DNA of 64,000 nt from Mycolicibacterium iranicum. Lineage in GTDB: Bacteria > Actinomycetota > Actinomycetes > Mycobacteriales > Mycobacteriaceae. A program made the translations under genes and the position numbers. Shown here one piece after another: positions 54,036 through 63,427 of this stretch. The stretch is taken from positions 186,001 through 250,000 of the forward strand of contig NZ_LQPC01000027.1 in NCBI RefSeq assembly GCF_002101705.1. Direction: 5' to 3'. Numbering within the stretch: the stretch's first letter is position 1; every line of letters begins with the position of its first letter. The notes beneath the pieces are model-generated. The model was not told the DNA's origin. It was given only the letters and a program-made list of their open reading frames with translations, and did no database searches.

Positions 54036-54072
54036 ACGAAGAAAACTACATGTAACTAATTGCGCGTGTCAA
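54036..54072 (-). promoter_or_regulatory. Leaderless promoter of dabB (TTGACA-18-TAGTTT)
   Basis: On the minus strand a perfect -35 TTGACA (54072-54067), an 18-bp spacer and TAGTTT (54048-54043) stand 7 nt before the dabB ATG, so transcription should begin at the start codon. The surrounding 138-bp gap is clearly AT-rich compared with the genes. Confidence 0.65.
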
Positions 54073-54110
54073 ATGTTGTGTTTTTTTCTGCACATCTTTG
54101 AGATCGATCT

Positions 54111-54136
54111 GTAACGAAGTTTGTTTCGTGTGTTAC
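54111..54136. promoter_or_regulatory. Imperfect inverted repeat in the dabB / CBS-gene intergenic region
   Basis: GTAACGAA (54111-54118) and TTCGTGTGTTAC (54125-54136) form inner ACGAA/TTCGT and outer GTAAC/GTTAC arms, slightly out of register. A TACTGT hexamer (54134-54139) that could be the -10 of the CBS gene overlaps it. It is a possible operator for a regulator of the divergent units. Confidence 0.35.
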
Positions 54137-54173
54137 TGTTCGCACTAAAGCCTCGAGAGGAAGGACGCCGACA

Positions 54174-54743
54174 GTGCGCGCAGGAGATGTCATGATTCGC
54201 CCGGTAGTTTCGGTGCGGTCCTCGGCGCCACTGCGTGAAGCCGGTACGGTGCTGGCCGATTACGGCTTCGCCGGACTGCCCGTTGTAGACGAATCTGGTT
54301 GCCTTCTAGGCTTTCTCACCGCCGGTGACGTACTTCGTGCCGGCACCGCGGGTGACGCGACGGCGAACACTGCGATGACTGCTCCCGCGGTTGCCGTCGG
54401 TTTTCACTCCGACCTCGACGAGATCGGCCGACTGCTGGTGCGCCGCGGTATTCGCAGCGTCCCGGTCATTGACGACGAGCGACGAGTGATCGGCATCATA
54501 AGCCGAGGTGACCTGCTGCGACTCGACCTGACCAGCGACGACGTCATCGCCGTGGGAGCACAGAAGATGCTCGATGGCTACACCGGCAAGCGCCGGTGGA
54601 TCGCCCAGGTGCGGCAGGGCACGGTTCTTGTCGCCGGACATTTCGACAGCGACGCAGAGCGTCGGATCGCCACGGCGCTGATGCGGATGGTCCCCGGCGT
54701 CCGCGAGGTGCGCATCGGGGCGGCAATGCCGACCACCGACTGA
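54174..54743 (+). CDS. CBS-pair plus BON domain protein
   Basis: A 189-aa soluble protein. The GTG start follows GAGAGGAAGGA. Two CBS repeats (about 1-58, VMIRPVVSVRSSAPLREAG; about 62-118, AMTAPAVAVGFHSDLDEIG) form a nucleotide-binding Bateman module, followed by a short BON domain (about 122-185, AQVRQGTVLVAGHFDSDAE). Such proteins sense adenylates and regulate channels, transporters or enzymes. It is divergent from dabB and 36 bp upstream of the TerC-like gene, so it may adjust either the Dab complex or TerC to the energy state. That role is inference. Confidence 0.85.
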   Translation: MRAGDVMIRPVVSVRSSAPLREAGTVLADYGFAGLPVVDESGCLLGFLTAGDVLRAGTAGDATANTAMTAPAVAVGFHSDLDEIGRLLVRRGIRSVPVIDDERRVIGIISRGDLLRLDLTSDDVIAVGAQKMLDGYTGKRRWIAQVRQGTVLVAGHFDSDAERRIATALMRMVPGVREVRIGAAMPTTD

Positions 54744-54779
54744 CTTGATACCGACAGTTCACCAGATCAAGGGAGACCG

Positions 54780-55733
54780 ATGGCCGACGCAATAGTCGTT
54801 CCACTGTGGGGATGGGCCGCACTGACCGCGGCCATCGCGGTGATGCTGGCGATCGACCTTTTCCTGCACCGCGACAACCATGTCATCAGCTTCCGCGAAG
54901 CCGCCGTGTGGTCGTCCATCTGGATTGCCGCGGGACTGGGCTTCGGCGTGATCGTCTGGTGGGTCTACGGCGCCGAGGTCTCAGGAACCTATTACGCCGG
55001 TTACCTGATCGAGAAGGCCCTCTCGGTCGACAACGTCTTCGTCTTCGCGCTGATCTTCACTTACTTCGCAGTGCCGGACCACTATCAGCACAAGGTGCTG
55101 TTCTGGGGGGTCATCGGCGCGCTGCTGTTCCGTTTGGTGTTCATCTTCATCGGCGCGGAACTGCTGGCCGCATTCTTCTGGACGGCCTACATCTTCGGGG
55201 CGTTCCTGATCTATACCGCCTACAAGATGGCCTTCCAGCACGACAACACACTCGAACCGGACAAGAACCTGATCGTGCGATTGGTGCGCCGGGTGATCCC
55301 GACAGATCCGCGCTACCACGGGGACAAACTGTTCACGCGGGTCAACGGCAAGCGGATGGCCACGCTGCTCTTCGTCGTCCTGATCGCGGTCGAGGCGACC
55401 GATCTGATCTTCGCGATCGACTCGGTGGCTGCCGTGCTGGCGATCACCACCAGCACGTTCATCGTCTGGACCGCCAATGCCTTTGCGGTGCTGGGCCTGC
55501 GCAGCCTGTACTTCTGCCTGTCAGGGCTGCTCCGACGGTTCACCCATCTGCACTACGGCCTCGCGGTGCTGCTGGCCTTCGCTGGCGTCAAGCTCATCCT
55601 GTCGGAGACTCCAGTCGGCAAACTTCCGATTCCGGTGACCCTTGGCGTCATCGTCGTGACGCTCACGGTGTCCATCGTGTGGAGCCTCCTCGCGACCCGA
55701 ACCGCGAAGGCGGCGAGCGACACGCTGGATTAG
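54780..55733 (+). CDS. TerC/Alx-family integral membrane protein
   Basis: A 317-aa membrane protein with nine or so helices. The family acidic motifs are clear: EKALSVDNVFVFALI near residue 78 and EATDLIFAIDSVAAVLAI near 205, each with Asp residues inside the membrane. TerC/Alx members export Mn2+ or serve in metalation of exported proteins; an older link is tellurite resistance. An AAGGGAGA ribosome-binding site precedes the ATG. It sits between the CBS-BON gene and a winged-helix regulator in an apparent three-gene unit. No Mn2+ riboswitch was recognised upstream. Confidence 0.9.
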   Translation: MADAIVVPLWGWAALTAAIAVMLAIDLFLHRDNHVISFREAAVWSSIWIAAGLGFGVIVWWVYGAEVSGTYYAGYLIEKALSVDNVFVFALIFTYFAVPDHYQHKVLFWGVIGALLFRLVFIFIGAELLAAFFWTAYIFGAFLIYTAYKMAFQHDNTLEPDKNLIVRLVRRVIPTDPRYHGDKLFTRVNGKRMATLLFVVLIAVEATDLIFAIDSVAAVLAITTSTFIVWTANAFAVLGLRSLYFCLSGLLRRFTHLHYGLAVLLAFAGVKLILSETPVGKLPIPVTLGVIVVTLTVSIVWSLLATRTAKAASDTLD

Positions 55734-55772
55734 TGAAATGCTTCACACGAATGGGCCGTACCATGTCTTGCG

Positions 55773-56168
55773 ATGGTCGCCGCGAAACGAACACCGAAGA
55801 CGCCCCCGCCGGCCCGCACCCCCAAGAAGGCGGCCACACGCGGGCGGCCGAAAAAGGTGCCCGCGGCCGGCGTCAAGGCTCTGGTCGAGTCCGGCGGTCA
55901 GCCGCGCGCATGGACTTTCCTGACCAACCACGCCCACGTCCTGTTGTGCCTGGCGCGGGAATCGCTGACCGCCCGGGAACTGAGCCTGCTCATCGGGATC
56001 ACGGAGCGCTCGGTGCAGGCCATCCTGGCCGACCTGATCGCTGAGGGCTACCTGGAGAAAACGAAGGTCGGCAGGCGCAACAGCTACTCGGTGAATCCGT
56101 CGGGACGCTTGCGCCACCCGCTGGAGTCCGCGCACACCGTCGGCGAATTGATCGACGTACTCGCGTAG
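55773..56168 (+). CDS. Winged-helix regulator with AT-hook-like basic N-terminus
   Basis: A 131-aa protein. Residues 1-35 are Lys/Pro/Arg-rich and contain TRGRPKKVP, the AT-hook core RGRP. The remainder is a winged-helix domain of the MarR/ArsR type (FLTNHAHVLLCLARESLTARELSLLIGITERSVQAILADLI, then EGYLEKTKVGRRNSYSVNP as the wing). It probably binds DNA, including AT-rich sites such as the dabB intergenic region, though its targets are unknown. It starts 39 bp after the TerC-like gene. Confidence 0.78.
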   Translation: MVAAKRTPKTPPPARTPKKAATRGRPKKVPAAGVKALVESGGQPRAWTFLTNHAHVLLCLARESLTARELSLLIGITERSVQAILADLIAEGYLEKTKVGRRNSYSVNPSGRLRHPLESAHTVGELIDVLA

Positions 56169-56211
56169 TCGGCGCAAATCCGTGACGCCCCAAAGGGAAC
56201 ACGGCGCGCCT

Positions 56212-56910
56212 TCACCGCTCGGCGGCTTTGGCGACCATCTCAGTGAGCAACTTCGTCGCTTCGTCAGTGATCTGTTCGGCGCACACCGAGGCCTCCAGCA
56301 CCACATTCGACGCGGCGGCGAGGGCATGTTCGCACTGCCATTCGATCGAATCCAAGGCCGTCGACCTTTGGCTCAGGATGCCATCGGTTCGCACGGCGTC
56401 GCTCAAATCCCAGTCGTACCAGTCCTCGCCGTCGCTGATCGACACGGTCCGCCCTGCGCAGCCCTGCCATTGCTGCGCCGACTCGGCGACGAACTCTTCG
56501 GCGTCCTGCGCCGACGGCATGACGACCGCGGTCTCCTCCACCCAGTGCTCGTACTCGTCGCCTGACTCACTGGCCAGCCGCGTCAGCACGGCCGCATACC
56601 CGGTATCGGCATAAACCGGCTCTTCTGCGGTGTACAGCGCGCCGATGCAGTCGGGATCCGACACGTCGGCCGAGTCGTCGGTCATCTCGCGGACCTCGTC
56701 GGTGACTTCGATGTCAGAACTGCCCAGCAGGTTGTTGAGTTCCTCGTCGTCGAGCAGGATGGCGTCGAGGTCGCCCTCCCCCAGAATCGCTGTGGGCGAG
56801 GCGCTGTCACCGCGCACGGCCGCCCCGTCCACGACACTGGTGCAAGCCGCCGTCCATACCGACAGCGCGGTCGCGGCCATCACAGCGCCTCTACGCACCC
56901 GCCGGTTCAC
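56212..56910 (-). CDS. lppR: Lipoprotein with PknH-type sensor domain, LppR ortholog by position
   Basis: A 232-aa lipoprotein directly downstream of lepA (8-bp gap), the position of lppR (Rv2403c) in M. tuberculosis. The GTG start leads to a short signal and lipobox WTAAC at about residue 23. The sensor domain reads LDAILLDDEELNNLLGSSDIEV, DVSDPDCIGALYTAEEPVY, HWVEETAVVMP, QWQGCAGRTVSI and WQCEHALAAASNVVLEASVC. Pattern and cysteines match the lipoprotein after treH almost segment by segment. Co-transcription with lepA is likely from spacing alone. Ligand unknown. Confidence 0.83.
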   Translation of the reverse strand: MNRRVRRGAVMAATALSVWTAACTSVVDGAAVRGDSASPTAILGEGDLDAILLDDEELNNLLGSSDIEVTDEVREMTDDSADVSDPDCIGALYTAEEPVYADTGYAAVLTRLASESGDEYEHWVEETAVVMPSAQDAEEFVAESAQQWQGCAGRTVSISDGEDWYDWDLSDAVRTDGILSQRSTALDSIEWQCEHALAAASNVVLEASVCAEQITDEATKLLTEMVAKAAER

Positions 56911-56918
56911 AACCTGAC

Positions 56919-58805
56919 CTACTTCTTGGGTTTATCGGCAGCCGACTCGGTGGACAGTGCCGCGACAAACGCTTCCTGCGGAACATCGACCCGGCCGATC
57001 GTCTTCATCCGCTTCTTGCCCTCTTTCTGCTTCTCCAACAGCTTGCGCTTACGCGTGATGTCGCCGCCGTAGCACTTGGAGAGCACGTCTTTGCGGATCG
57101 CCCGGATGTTCTCGCGCGCAATGATTCTCGACCCGATGGCGGCCTGCACCGGCACCTCGAACTGTTGGCGCGGAATCAGTTCCTTGAGCTTGGTCGTCAT
57201 CTTGTTGCCGTACGCCGACGCACCGTCCTTGTGCACGATGGCACTGAACGCGTCGACGGCTTCGCCCTGCAACAGGATGTCGACCTTGACCAGATCGGCC
57301 TCCTGCTCGCCGGCCTCCTCGTAGTCGAGGCTGGCGTAGCCGCGGGTACGTGACTTCAGCGAGTCGAAGAAGTCGAAGATGATCTCGCCGAGCGGCATCG
57401 TGTACCGCAGCTCGACGCGCTCGGGCGACAGGTAGTCCATGCCGCCGAGTTCGCCGCGCCGGGCCTGGCACAGCTCCATGATCGTGCCGATGAACTCGCT
57501 CGGCGCGATGACCGTCGTCTTGACGACCGGCTCGAACACCGAACGGACCTTGCCTTCGGGCCAGTCCGACGGGTTGGTCACGATGACCTCGGTGTTGTCT
57601 TCTTTCACAACCCGGTAGACCACGTTGGGCGCGGTCGAGATCAGGTCGAGGTTGAACTCGCGCTCCAGCCGCTCGCGGGTGATCTCCATGTGCAACAGCC
57701 CGAGAAACCCGCAGCGGAACCCGAACCCGAGCGCCACCGACGTCTCCGGCTCGTAGGTCAGCGCCGCGTCGTTGAGCTGCAGCTTGTCCAGCGCCTCGCG
57801 CAGCACCGGGTAATCGGAGCCGTCGACCGGGTAAAGGCCCGAGTACACCATCGGCTTGGGTTCGCGGTAGCCGGTGAGCGCTTCGGTCGCGCCCTTACGC
57901 GCCGTCGTCACCGTGTCACCGACCTTGGACTGGCGCACGTCCTTCACGCCGGTGATCAGGTAACCCACCTCACCGACGCCGAGACCGTCGGACGGCTTGG
58001 GTTCCGGCGAGACGATCCCCACCTCGAGCAGTTCGTGGGTAGCGCCTGTCGACATCATCGCGATGCGCTCGCGCGGGGTGATCTTGCCGTCGACCACGCG
58101 CACGTAGGTGACGACGCCGCGGTAGATGTCGTAGACGGAGTCAAAGATCATCGCCCGGGCGGGCGCATCCGGGTCGCCCTGCGGCGGCGGGATCTCTCGG
58201 ACCACGTGGTCGAGCAGGTCGGCGACACCGGCGCCGGTCTTGCCCGACACCCGCAGCACATCCTCGGGTTCGCAACCGATGATGTGGGCGATTTCACCGG
58301 CGTACCGGTCGGGGTCGGCGGCGGGCAGGTCGATCTTGTTGAGCACCGGGATGATCGTCAGGTCGCGATCCAGCGCCAAATACAGGTTTGCCAGGGTCTG
58401 CGCCTCGATACCCTGCGCCGCGTCGACCAGCAGCACCGCACCTTCGCACGCCTCCAGCGCGCGGGACACCTCATAGGTGAAATCAACATGGCCAGGCGTG
58501 TCGATCAAATGCAGCACGAACTCTTCGCCGTTGACCACCCACGGCAGCCGCACGTTCTGCGCCTTGATGGTGATGCCGCGCTCACGCTCGATGTCCATCC
58601 GGTCGAGGTACTGGGCCCGCATCGAGCGCTCGTCCACGACGCCGGTGAGCTGCAGCATCCGGTCGGCCAACGTGGACTTGCCGTGGTCGATGTGGGCGAT
58701 GATGCAGAAGTTCCGGATCTGCGCCGGCGCAGTGAACGTCTTGTCGGCGAAGCTGCTGATGGGTTTCTCCTGGTGAGCGGGTTCTGTCAGCCTGATCAGG
58801 CCCAT
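56919..58805 (-). CDS. lepA: Elongation factor 4 (LepA), back-translocating GTPase
   Basis: A 628-aa translational GTPase from the ATG at 58805 ([21 protein letters not shown]); the true start could vary because this N-terminal extension is not conserved in the family. The GTPase motifs are AHIDHGKST (G1), RERGITIK (G2), DTPGHVDF (G3) and NKIDLP (G4). The EF-G-like domains and the LepA-specific C-terminal domain (ends of domain near [21 protein letters not shown]) are complete. It acts on stalled or mistranslocated ribosomes. The ortholog is Rv2404c. It is divergent from the MazF/PemK-like gene. Confidence 0.95.
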   Translation of the reverse strand: MGLIRLTEPAHQEKPISSFADKTFTAPAQIRNFCIIAHIDHGKSTLADRMLQLTGVVDERSMRAQYLDRMDIERERGITIKAQNVRLPWVVNGEEFVLHLIDTPGHVDFTYEVSRALEACEGAVLLVDAAQGIEAQTLANLYLALDRDLTIIPVLNKIDLPAADPDRYAGEIAHIIGCEPEDVLRVSGKTGAGVADLLDHVVREIPPPQGDPDAPARAMIFDSVYDIYRGVVTYVRVVDGKITPRERIAMMSTGATHELLEVGIVSPEPKPSDGLGVGEVGYLITGVKDVRQSKVGDTVTTARKGATEALTGYREPKPMVYSGLYPVDGSDYPVLREALDKLQLNDAALTYEPETSVALGFGFRCGFLGLLHMEITRERLEREFNLDLISTAPNVVYRVVKEDNTEVIVTNPSDWPEGKVRSVFEPVVKTTVIAPSEFIGTIMELCQARRGELGGMDYLSPERVELRYTMPLGEIIFDFFDSLKSRTRGYASLDYEEAGEQEADLVKVDILLQGEAVDAFSAIVHKDGASAYGNKMTTKLKELIPRQQFEVPVQAAIGSRIIARENIRAIRKDVLSKCYGGDITRKRKLLEKQKEGKKRMKTIGRVDVPQEAFVAALSTESAADKPKK

Positions 58806-58873
58806 CCAGAGTATCGACCGCAGCACCCCGCAGCCCAATCGAGGCGGATCCTCAGCGCCTATGCTTGGCGGGT

Positions 58874-59485
58874 ATGGCCACCTCGGCATCGCCTTTCAAG
58901 GCGTTTCAACGCTTCTTGGTGAAGAGCACCGAGAACCTCGTGTTCAACGAGGCGCCGAAACTGGTTCGTCAACTGCAAAGATCCGACACCCTGCAGCGCG
59001 GCATCCAGCAGGGTATCCGGATCGGCCTGGACGTCCTCGCCGGCGCCGCTGACAAGAGCACACCCGCGCTGCCCGCGGGCCGTCCCGTCTCCAACAATTT
59101 CGTCCCCACCGCGCACCGCGCCCGCAAGGTCTCGTACTCCCCGGACCTCGACGGCCGCGCCGACCCCGGGGAGATCGTCTGGACCTGGGTGGTTTACGAA
59201 GACGACCCGACCAGGGGCAAGGACCGTCCCGTACTCGTTGTGGGCCGCGACAGCCACATCCTGCTCGGGTTGATGCTGTCGAGCCAGGACCACCACCGCG
59301 ACGACCCCAACTGGGTCGGCATCGGGAGCGGCACCTGGGATGACGAAGGCAGAGCCAGTTGGGTGCGCCTCGACCGGGTGCTGGACGTGCCCGAGGAAGG
59401 CATCAGGCGCGAGGGCGCAGTGCTGGACCGGACGGTGTTCGACATCGTCGCGGCGCGGCTGCGCGCCGAGTACTCGTGGTCCTGA
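58874..59485 (+). CDS. PemK/MazF-fold conserved protein (Rv2405-like)
   Basis: A 203-aa protein, ortholog by position of Rv2405. The ATG at 58874 is chosen over an upstream TTG. A helical N-terminal part (1-70, [28 protein letters not shown]) precedes a MazF/PemK-like beta-barrel (about 90-200: [47 protein letters not shown]). Despite the fold there is no antitoxin gene beside it, and it is conserved across mycobacteria, so a housekeeping role is more likely than a toxin. Confidence 0.75.
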   Translation: MATSASPFKAFQRFLVKSTENLVFNEAPKLVRQLQRSDTLQRGIQQGIRIGLDVLAGAADKSTPALPAGRPVSNNFVPTAHRARKVSYSPDLDGRADPGEIVWTWVVYEDDPTRGKDRPVLVVGRDSHILLGLMLSSQDHHRDDPNWVGIGSGTWDDEGRASWVRLDRVLDVPEEGIRREGAVLDRTVFDIVAARLRAEYSWS

Positions 59486-59512
59486 TTCCCGCCTCAACAG
59501 GGAGCGAGCTGA

Positions 59513-60121
59513 TCAGGCTGGTCGGCGCCACATCTGCCACATCGTCGGGCCGCCGTCAGGGATCGTGAGCTCGCCGGTCACCTCGAAGCCGAATCGCATG
59601 TAGTACGGCACGTTGGACTCTTTGCTGGACTCCAGGTAGGCCGGTGCGCCCTCCCTGTCGCATTTGTCCAGTCGCGACGTCATCAATGCATGCCCGAACC
59701 CGCCCCCGCGCACATCGGGATTGCTGCCGATCACTGCGAGATACCAGTGCGGCTCCTCAGGATGGTGCTTCTTCATCAGCTCGGAGATGCCCATCCCGCG
59801 CCCCACTTGCAGGCCCATCGCCCGCAGAAAGCTCGGCATCATCCGGAACTCCTCGCGCGGTGTCTGCTTCCACCGCCCCGGCGGGTCCCACAGCGCCGCG
59901 GCGCCGATCGTGCCCGCTCGGGACGCGACCTGAACCGCTCCGTTCCCGATGTAGTGGTGTCGCGTCATCGCGCCGAACACCAGCGGAAGCGCGCGGGCGC
60001 GTTTGGCGTCGTCGGGCACCATCCACATCATCACGGGGTCGTCGAAGAACGCCCGCCCCAGCACGTGCGACAGCTCTTTCACGTCCGGTTTCTGTGCGAA
60101 CCGGACATCGACGTCGGCCAT
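59513..60121 (-). CDS. GNAT-family N-acetyltransferase
   Basis: A 202-aa acetyltransferase. The ATG at 60121 overlaps the TGA of the CBS-protein gene by one base (TGATG). The acetyl-CoA loop is GSNPDVRGGGFGHALM (Q/RxxGxG/A type), and YYMRFGFEVTGELTIPDGGPTMWQM is the usual C-terminal strand region. Substrate unknown. Translational coupling with the CBS protein suggests a shared role. No counterpart lies at this place in M. tuberculosis as I recall it. Confidence 0.85.
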   Translation of the reverse strand: MADVDVRFAQKPDVKELSHVLGRAFFDDPVMMWMVPDDAKRARALPLVFGAMTRHHYIGNGAVQVASRAGTIGAAALWDPPGRWKQTPREEFRMMPSFLRAMGLQVGRGMGISELMKKHHPEEPHWYLAVIGSNPDVRGGGFGHALMTSRLDKCDREGAPAYLESSKESNVPYYMRFGFEVTGELTIPDGGPTMWQMWRRPA

Positions 60122-60555
60122 CAACCCTGCGTGATGTAGGCCTGAAGCTGCTCGTGTTCGCGCTCGAGCTCCTCCATGCGGGTCTTCACGACATCACCGA
60201 TGCTCACGATCCCCGCGAGCCGGCCGTCCACGACGACGGGGACGTGCCGCACCCGATTGGTGGTCATCAGCACGCTCAAACTGTCGACGGAATCCTCGGG
60301 CGAGCAGGTCGCCACGAGCGCGGTCATGATTTCCGAGACGGGACGGCAGAGCAGGTCAGCACCCATCTCGTGGAGCTTACGCACCACATCGCGCTCGGAC
60401 ACGATGCCGAGAAGCCCGTCGGGCGAGACCACCACCATCGCCCCGATGTTGTGCACCGACAGCTCCGTCAGGAGCCCGGCGACGGAAGTCTCCGGTGTGA
60501 TCGTGGCGACCGTGGCACCCTTGCTGCGCAGCACGTCGGAAATCCGCATCGACAT
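60121..60555 (-). CDS. CBS-pair protein (Rv2406c-like)
   Basis: A 144-aa stand-alone Bateman module, ortholog by position of Rv2406c. The first CBS is SDVLRSKGATVATITPETS with GIVSERDVVRKL, and the second is SEIMTALVATCSPEDS with GIVSIGDVVKTRMEELE. It should bind AMP/ATP-type ligands and regulate a partner. The C-terminal helix EELEREHEQLQAYITQG could mediate dimer contacts. It is followed by the overlapping GNAT gene. Confidence 0.87.
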   Translation of the reverse strand: MSMRISDVLRSKGATVATITPETSVAGLLTELSVHNIGAMVVVSPDGLLGIVSERDVVRKLHEMGADLLCRPVSEIMTALVATCSPEDSVDSLSVLMTTNRVRHVPVVVDGRLAGIVSIGDVVKTRMEELEREHEQLQAYITQG

Positions 60556-60666
60556 CTCCCTGAGTGACCTGGCTCACATCAGGTTACTCCTGCGCATGTT
60601 CCAGCGGAACAGAACCGCCATTGCCCCGGTTGCAGAACAGTATCCATTCCCGCCCGAAAGGACACC

Positions 60667-61674
60667 ATGCCGGAATCGATCACTCTCGGCGATGAACTAG
60701 CAGTTAGCGCAATGGGATTCGGAGGAATGGCGCTGACTCCTGTCTACGGTGGCGCCGTCGACGACGCCGAGTCGCTGGCCACCCTCCACCACGCCGTCGA
60801 CGTCGGTGTCACCTTCCTCGACACGGCGAACGTCTACGGTTCCGGCGACAACGAGCGACTGTTCGCGCGCCTCTTGGCCGACCGCCGCGACGAGGTCACC
60901 CTCGCCACGAAGTTCGGCATCGTCTCCAACCCCGCCGAGCGCGCGGCGGGCCGCGTCGCGCTGCGCGGTGACGCGGCCTACGTCCGCCAGTGCATCGACG
61001 AGAGCCTCCAACGGCTGCAGACCGATACGGTCGATCTCTATTACCTGCACCGGCGCGACCCGAACGTCCAGATCGAGGAAACCGTTGGCGCCATGGCCGA
61101 ACTGGTGACCGCGGGCAAGGTCCGCCACCTCGGATTGTCCGAGGTTTCCGCGGCAGATTTGCGGGCCGCCAATGCCGTTCACCCGATCGCTGCCCTGCAG
61201 AGCGAATGGTCGATCTGGTCTCGCGACGTCGAAGCCGCCATCGCCCCGGCCGCCGCCGAACTCGGCATCGGACTGGTTCCTTTCTCTCCGTTGGGCCGCG
61301 GCTTCCTCGCGGGCGCAGTGCGGTCGACCGCCGACATGGGCGACAACGACTTTCGGCGCACCATGCCCCGTTTCACCGGAGCCGCGCTGGATGCGAACCA
61401 GCGCGTCGTCGACGCCGTCGTCGCCGTCGCCGACGACGTGGGAGCGACGCCGGCTCAGGTCGCCCTGGCGTGGTTGCGTCATCGCGCCGAGGATCTCGGG
61501 GTCGCTTCGGTGCCCATCCCCGGGACTCGCCGCGCCGCGCGCATCGACGAAAACCTCGCCTCGCTGTCGGTGACGTTGACACCCGATCAGGTCGACGCGC
61601 TCGGCGCGGCAGGTGACGCGGTCACCGGTGCCCGCTACGCAGACATGTCCCACGTGGGTTCAAGCCGCGCATAG
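60667..61674 (+). CDS. Aldo/keto reductase
   Basis: A 335-aa NADPH-dependent (alpha/beta)8 oxidoreductase. The catalytic tetrad is Asp and Tyr in [14 protein letters not shown], Lys in ATKFGIV and His in [14 protein letters not shown]. The cofactor segment [17 protein letters not shown] near the C-terminus is typical of AKR13-like bacterial enzymes. An AAAGGA ribosome-binding site precedes the ATG. It lies between Rv2406c-like and Rv2407-like genes, an addition to the conserved backbone. Substrate unknown, probably an aldehyde or ketone. Confidence 0.9.
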   Translation: MPESITLGDELAVSAMGFGGMALTPVYGGAVDDAESLATLHHAVDVGVTFLDTANVYGSGDNERLFARLLADRRDEVTLATKFGIVSNPAERAAGRVALRGDAAYVRQCIDESLQRLQTDTVDLYYLHRRDPNVQIEETVGAMAELVTAGKVRHLGLSEVSAADLRAANAVHPIAALQSEWSIWSRDVEAAIAPAAAELGIGLVPFSPLGRGFLAGAVRSTADMGDNDFRRTMPRFTGAALDANQRVVDAVVAVADDVGATPAQVALAWLRHRAEDLGVASVPIPGTRRAARIDENLASLSVTLTPDQVDALGAAGDAVTGARYADMSHVGSSRA

Positions 61675-61733
61675 CGGAAAGCCAACGCGCGATTACCGCG
61701 CGCGGAGCCCTGCGGGCCGGTATACCTGGCGGC

Positions 61734-62591
61734 ATGATCGAAGTGACGCTGCTCGGCACCGGAAGTCCGATTCCCGACGCTCGGCGCGCCGGTCCGTCGA
61801 CGCTCGTGCGCGCCGGGGAGCAGATCTTCTTGATCGACTGCGGCCGCGGCGTGCTGCAGCGCGCCGCCGCCGTCGGCGTGGGCGCCAACTCCATCACTGC
61901 GCTGCTGTTGACACACCTGCACAGTGACCACATCGCCGACCTCGGCGACGTGCTCATCACCCGGTGGGTGTCGAACTTCGCTCCCGATCTGCCACCACTG
62001 CCGATCATCGGCCCTCCGGGGACCGCCGCCGTCGTCGAGAACATGTTGAAGGCGTTCAGCTTCGACATCGGCTATCGCATCGCCCACCATGCGGATCTGA
62101 CGACGCCGCCGCCCGTCGAGGTCGAGGAGGTGACCGGCGGCGTCGTCTGGGGCCGTGAAGAGGTGTCCATCCGCGTCGGCCCGACCGACCATCGGCCCGT
62201 CGCACCCACCATCGGCTTCCGCATCGAGCACAACGGCGCGTCGGTGGTGCTGGCAGGCGACACGGTGCCCTGCGAGGGGCTCGACGAACTGGCCGCCGGT
62301 GCAGGGGCGTTGGTGCACACGGTGATCCGCAGGGATTTGATCGACGCGATGCCGGTACAGCGGATCCGCGACATCTGCGATTACCACTCGTCGGTGGAGC
62401 AGGCCGCCGAGACCGCTGCCCGGGCCGGCGTCGGAATCCTCATCCTGACCCACTACGTGCCGACGCTGCAGCCCGGTCAAGAAGACGACTGGCGCGCACT
62501 GGCGGCCTCGAAATTCGACCGCCAGATCGAGATCGGCGACGACCTCCACCGCGTCGAGGTCCACCCGGGCGTGTGCGCCCGGAACAATTAG
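61734..62591 (+). CDS. Metallo-beta-lactamase-fold RNase Z-like protein (Rv2407-like)
   Basis: A 285-aa protein of the ELAC/RNase Z family, ortholog by position of Rv2407. The zinc motif THLHSDH places His61, His63, Asp65 and His66. [16 protein letters not shown] at the N-terminus and [14 protein letters not shown] (third metal site) are typical. The flexible exosite arm of canonical RNase Z is short. tRNA 3'-end processing is the family role, although for this mycobacterial group it is inferred. The stop overlaps the stop of the convergent transglutaminase-like gene. Confidence 0.87.
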   Translation: MIEVTLLGTGSPIPDARRAGPSTLVRAGEQIFLIDCGRGVLQRAAAVGVGANSITALLLTHLHSDHIADLGDVLITRWVSNFAPDLPPLPIIGPPGTAAVVENMLKAFSFDIGYRIAHHADLTTPPPVEVEEVTGGVVWGREEVSIRVGPTDHRPVAPTIGFRIEHNGASVVLAGDTVPCEGLDELAAGAGALVHTVIRRDLIDAMPVQRIRDICDYHSSVEQAAETAARAGVGILILTHYVPTLQPGQEDDWRALAASKFDRQIEIGDDLHRVEVHPGVCARNN

Positions 62592-63427
62592 GCCAGCCGG
62601 GTGATCTCGACGATCACGTCGAGATCGGTCGACCCCTCGCCCGAGTAGATCCCCTTCAGCGGGGTCACATCCGAATAATCCCTGCCCACTCCGACGCTGA
62701 CGTACTGCTCGTTGATATCGGCGTCGTTGGTCGGGTCGTAGTACCACCACTCCCCCGTCCACGCCTGAATCCAGGCATGGCTCTGACCGTCGACCGTCTC
62801 ACCGACTTTCGCGTTCTTCTTCGGATGCAGATAGCCCGAGACGTAGCGCGATGGAATACCCATGCTGCGCAACAGGATCAGCGTCAGGTGGGCGAAATCC
62901 TGACACACGCCCTTGCCCTCGCGCAGCGCGTCGACGCCGGACGTATGCACTCCCGTGGTGCCGGGGACGTACTTCAGTTCAGCCTGCACCCAGCGCGCCG
63001 CCTCGATGACGGCCTCGGCGGGCTCGTGGTACTTCGCGATGCGCCGGCCCACCCGTTCGATGCGCTTACTCGCAGGCACGTAGTGGGTTGGGGCGAGCAC
63101 CTCGTCGTACTTGTCGATCACCGCTTCGGTTGCCAGGTCAGCCCACGTCACTTTCTCCCTGGGCGCTTCGGGCCGGTCCGTCTCGACCACGGAGGAGGCC
63201 GTCACCTCGAGCTCGGTGTGGGGCGCGTGCAGATCGAACGCCGTGACCGCGGTGCCCCAGTAATCGACGTACCGGTAGGACCTGGTCGCCGGAACCGTCT
63301 CCACGCGATTGAGAATCACGTTCTGCCGGGAGTCAGACCGCGGCGTCAGGCGCGCCTCGTTGAACGAGGCCGTCACCGGGGACTTGTAGGCGTAGCCGGT
63401 CGAATGCACCACACGCATCCGCCACAT
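62588..63427 (-). CDS. Transglutaminase-like cysteine protein (Rv2409c-like)
   Basis: A 279-aa protein with a bacterial transglutaminase-like N-terminal domain ([26 protein letters not shown]) and a core with Cys in [13 protein letters not shown], His in [10 protein letters not shown] and Asp in [10 protein letters not shown], so the Cys-His-Asp triad is complete. It starts directly after the stop of the alpha-E gene. In many bacteria this pair sits with a circularly permuted ATP-grasp protein (Rv2411c in M. tuberculosis, just outside the window) in an operon predicted to make and process a peptide. The product is not known. Confidence 0.88.
   Translation of the reverse strand: MWRMRVVHSTGYAYKSPVTASFNEARLTPRSDSRQNVILNRVETVPATRSYRYVDYWGTAVTAFDLHAPHTELEVTASSVVETDRPEAPREKVTWADLATEAVIDKYDEVLAPTHYVPASKRIERVGRRIAKYHEPAEAVIEAARWVQAELKYVPGTTGVHTSGVDALREGKGVCQDFAHLTLILLRSMGIPSRYVSGYLHPKKNAKVGETVDGQSHAWIQAWTGEWWYYDPTNDADINEQYVSVGVGRDYSDVTPLKGIYSGEGSTDLDVIVEITRLA

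Noticed and set aside
54780..55733. Mn2+ riboswitch (yybP-ykoY type) upstream of the TerC gene
   Set aside because: Only 36 bp separate it from the CBS-BON gene, too little for that RNA, and no matching motif is seen.
57690..58922. 410-codon open frame on the plus strand opposite lepA
   Set aside because: It lies entirely antisense to a well-conserved GTPase and shows Arg/His/Gly-rich composition from high-GC third positions; no family motif or ribosome-binding site supports it.
58874..59485. Toxin of a toxin-antitoxin pair
   Set aside because: The MazF/PemK-like barrel is present, but there is no antitoxin gene next to it, the N-terminal extension is unusual for toxins, and the locus is conserved in mycobacteria.
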